From positions 1 through 26,161 of the forward strand of contig JBEKTY010000114.1 in NCBI GenBank assembly GCA_049515555.1: DNA of 26,161 nucleotides. Direction: 5' to 3'. The first letter of the stretch is position 1; each line of letters begins with the position of its first letter. The notes beneath the pieces are model-generated. The model was not told where the DNA came from. It ran no database searches and saw only the letters and a list, made by a program, of their open reading frames with translations. The position numbers and the translations under genes were made by a program. Below, piece after piece: positions 24,905 to 26,161 of this stretch. This DNA comes from JBEKTY01 sp049515555. GTDB taxonomy: Bacteria > Planctomycetota > Planctomycetia > Pirellulales > Thermoguttaceae.

Positions 24905-25279
24905 ATGATGGTGAGTACAGAGCAACCATGCCAGCGGTATTCCGGCGTCACCTGGCACGCGGGGAAGTGGCTCGTCAAGCTCCGGCATCGGGGCAAGGAC
25001 CTGACGATCGGCCACTACGAAGACCCGGAAGAGGCCGCCGTTGCCGCAGATTTCACGCGGTACATGCTGATGGGGCTGAATCCGGCAAACTGGTACCACA
25101 ACGTCGCACGACCGAACTTCCCGCCGAGGCATCCCGGGGATGTGGTTCGCGGAACCGTTCTCCGGCGCCTGATGTCGGCCCAAGTGGTCCCGCTTGGCGT
25201 CCTGCTCCGCCACTGGGCGGAATATCGTGCCGTGCTTGAGCAGAACGCGGCCAGCGAAGCGTTGGGAGTGGGGCAGTAG
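24905..25279 (+). CDS. Small AP2-domain protein (AP2/ERF-like DNA-binding fold)
   Basis: The 124-residue product contains an AP2-like domain at about residues 12-63: 'YSGVTWHAGKWLVKLRHRGK', then 'DLTIGHYEDPEEAAVAADFT' and 'RYMLMGLNPANW'. This fits the AP2 plan of three beta-strands (GVxWh..KWxvkl, iGhYed) and a helix (EEAAxAaD...Y...G) ending in N-x-x. In bacteria and phages AP2 domains are mostly found in homing endonucleases and a few regulators; none of the usual HNH or integrase parts is present here. The C-terminal 60 residues are basic and proline-rich, then helical, with no recognised domain. Two consecutive ATG codons (24905, 24908) follow an AGGAGAGGAGAGA ribosome site; longer in-frame starts upstream lack one. 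Sequence-specific DNA binding is inferred. Confidence 0.7.
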   Translation: MMVSTEQPCQRYSGVTWHAGKWLVKLRHRGKDLTIGHYEDPEEAAVAADFTRYMLMGLNPANWYHNVARPNFPPRHPGDVVRGTVLRRLMSAQVVPLGVLLRHWAEYRAVLEQNAASEALGVGQ

Positions 25280-25410
25280 GCTAGTCGGCCGATTGTGATT
25301 ACAATGCCATGAGCCGGGGGGGACGCTCTCCGGTTCCCGGTCCCTCCGGCGGAGCCGGTCTCCTGCCTTTTCCGGTCCGCCGGTGGGACCCTCTTCGCAA
25401 AGGCAGGATC

Positions 25411-26055
25411 GTGTCACGTCACAAAAACATCTCAGAAGCAGTGATCCGCTGTTTGCATGAGGCCAAGTGGCTCTGGCCCTATAACCCGGCTTTGTCAATC
25501 GAAGAGCTTACAGCAGGCCCCGATGCTCGAAGCTGGGACATGATACTCCGTTTAGTAGCCGACAAGCTACGGGAGATCAAGCGGTCTTTGGACGGTTTCT
25601 ATAGAGAGGACTTGAGCGATTTCGTTGCGCAGTATCCAACGGAACCGAACCCTGTTGCTGGTGTATCAGGTGAATCCCGCCATGCGATCGCGATCAGTTT
25701 GGCGCGCATAATTTGGTCCAGCGTAATCGGCGCAGCGTACCCGGAAATACCGAAGCGAGGGCTGCCAGGGCCGCCACCTTACGATGATGCTTTGACTGAT
25801 TGTGAGGACAGGCTCGCGGAGCACTGGCCGGCCGTCGAGCAAGCCTTACAGCGGATTCCACAGTGGACTTCACTGTTTGACATGCAGAGGTTTGAAGAGC
25901 AACTTCGCGATGAGGCTGTGAGGGCAGAACGGGCTGCGGCGGCGCGCGCGGCCAACAGTAACATACCTGGCGGGAAAGTGACGGGAAGCGGGGAACAAGG
26001 GGACAAAAAAGGGGACAAAAAGAAATTGTCCCCTCGTGGCCTTAGTTGCTGTTAA
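25411..26055 (+). CDS. Hypothetical protein ending in a repeat-encoded tail
   Basis: I do not recognise this 214-residue protein. The GTG at 25411 follows a purine-rich AAAGGCAGG; an ATG at 25309 is possible, but the added 34 residues (Gly/Pro/Arg-rich) look like leader sequence. A TACAAT at 25300-25305 could be a -10 box. The protein is soluble and probably mostly helical ('WDMILRLVADKLREIKRSLD', 'RFEEQLRDEAVRAERAAAAR'), with Trp-rich patches (AKWLWPYNP). Base composition is visibly lower in GC than the flanking genes, which hints at acquisition. The last about 19 residues (GDKKGDKKKLSPRG...) are encoded by an AGGGGACAA repeat element, so the native C-terminus may have been replaced when the repeat arrived. 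Confidence 0.55.
   Translation: MSRHKNISEAVIRCLHEAKWLWPYNPALSIEELTAGPDARSWDMILRLVADKLREIKRSLDGFYREDLSDFVAQYPTEPNPVAGVSGESRHAIAISLARIIWSSVIGAAYPEIPKRGLPGPPPYDDALTDCEDRLAEHWPAVEQALQRIPQWTSLFDMQRFEEQLRDEAVRAERAAAARAANSNIPGGKVTGSGEQGDKKGDKKKLSPRGLSCC
25997..26034. repeat. AAGGGGACAAAA direct repeat plus inverted copy (REP-like element)
   Basis: A 12-base unit AAGGGGACAAAA occurs twice in tandem (25997-26008, 26009-26020). The second copy pairs with a downstream inverse to give a perfect 9-bp stem AGGGGACAA/TTGTCCCCT with a 7-base loop (26010-26034). Read on the minus strand the stem is followed by six T residues, so it could also act as an intrinsic terminator for leftward transcripts. The element overlaps the end of the preceding reading frame. 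It resembles the short GGGGACA motifs scattered in planctomycete genomes, which I recall but cannot verify. Confidence 0.65.
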
Positions 26056-26080
26056 GAAATAACTTAGCCATTGGTATAAT
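26052..26080 (+). promoter_or_regulatory. Sigma70-like promoter for the partial gene at the right edge
   Basis: TTAAGA (26052-26057) and a perfect TATAAT (26075-26080) are 17 bases apart. Transcription would begin near 26087, about 23-29 bases before the start codon of the next gene. The -35 hexamer lies within the last codons of the preceding reading frame. Confidence 0.5.
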
Positions 26081-26109
26081 CTGCCTGTTCCGCTTCCACG
26101 GATGGGGAG

Positions 26110-26161
26110 ATGGTCATGGCAGACCCAGAGCGCAAGCGAATCCACCGCTGTCGGTGCCGAG
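26110..26161 (+). CDS. Partial unrecognised protein (N-terminus)
   Basis: Only 17 codons are visible: MVMADPERKRIHRCRCR. The in-frame ATGs at 26110 and 26116 both follow GGGGAG; the spacing favours 26116. The basic, Cys-containing start could suit a DNA-binding protein or transposase, and the adjoining repeat makes a mobile gene plausible, but the fragment is too short to call. It runs off the right edge. Confidence 0.4.
   Translation, partial: MVMADPERKRIHRCRCR

Noticed and set aside
24431..25498. Long minus-strand open frame (355 codons)
   Set aside because: It is antisense to the AP2 gene and part of the following gene, its product is Arg/Pro/His-rich without domains, and it lacks a ribosome site. 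It is a GC-driven shadow.

Overview
The window looks like a chromosomal segment of a GC-rich, Pirellulales-like planctomycete. The evidence is family content: a tandem pair of very long, Gly/Pro/Ala-rich secreted proteins of the kind annotated in planctomycetes as 'mu-protocadherin-like cell surface protein', SnoaL/DUF4440 proteins with a lipocalin-like second half, a small AP2-domain protein, and Shine-Dalgarno-led genes with good GGAG-type sites. No tRNA, rRNA, CRISPR array, integrase or complete insertion sequence is visible.

Layout. (1) 1-2368 is a sparse edge: the 5' end of a minus-strand gene, a 637-bp gap, an AI-2E family (PerM-like) membrane protein, then a truncated LssY C-terminal domain whose GTG overlaps the AI-2E stop. 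(2) 2369-8290 is a minus-strand block of five exported proteins: SnoaL-like, tandem surface protein A, tandem surface protein B, a small secreted protein behind its own apparent promoter and operator-like inverted repeat, and a second SnoaL-like paralogue. (3) 8776-24403 is a plus-strand convoy of ten genes with small gaps (1 to 85 bp, or a 4-bp overlap): DUF2254 membrane protein, bile-acid:sodium symporter-like (BASS) permease, GH63/MGH1-type glycoside hydrolase, GH13 alpha-amylase family enzyme, RND adaptor lipoprotein, RND pump, SulP anion transporter, 6-TM potassium channel, an internally deleted 6-phosphofructokinase, and pyruvate kinase. (4) 24404-26161 is an accessory tail: a 500-bp gap with a possible kinase remnant, an AP2-domain protein, an unrecognised ORF ending in an AGGGGACAA repeat element, and the start of another gene with a good sigma70-type promoter.

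How the genes may work together (inference): the convoy combines alpha-glucan or oligosaccharide hydrolysis (GH63, GH13), lower glycolysis (PFK remnant, pyruvate kinase) and membrane transport (BASS, RND, SulP, K+ channel, DUF2254). It reads like a stress or carbon-overflow island rather than one pathway. The minus block looks like an envelope or surface module. The most unusual items are the PFK with an in-frame loss of its catalytic core, the roughly 85-residue two-helix insertion in the RND pump, the duplicated surface-protein pair flanked by SnoaL-like paralogues, and the AP2-domain protein. I found no convincing new defence or mobile system, and the family calls rest on motif recognition without database searches.
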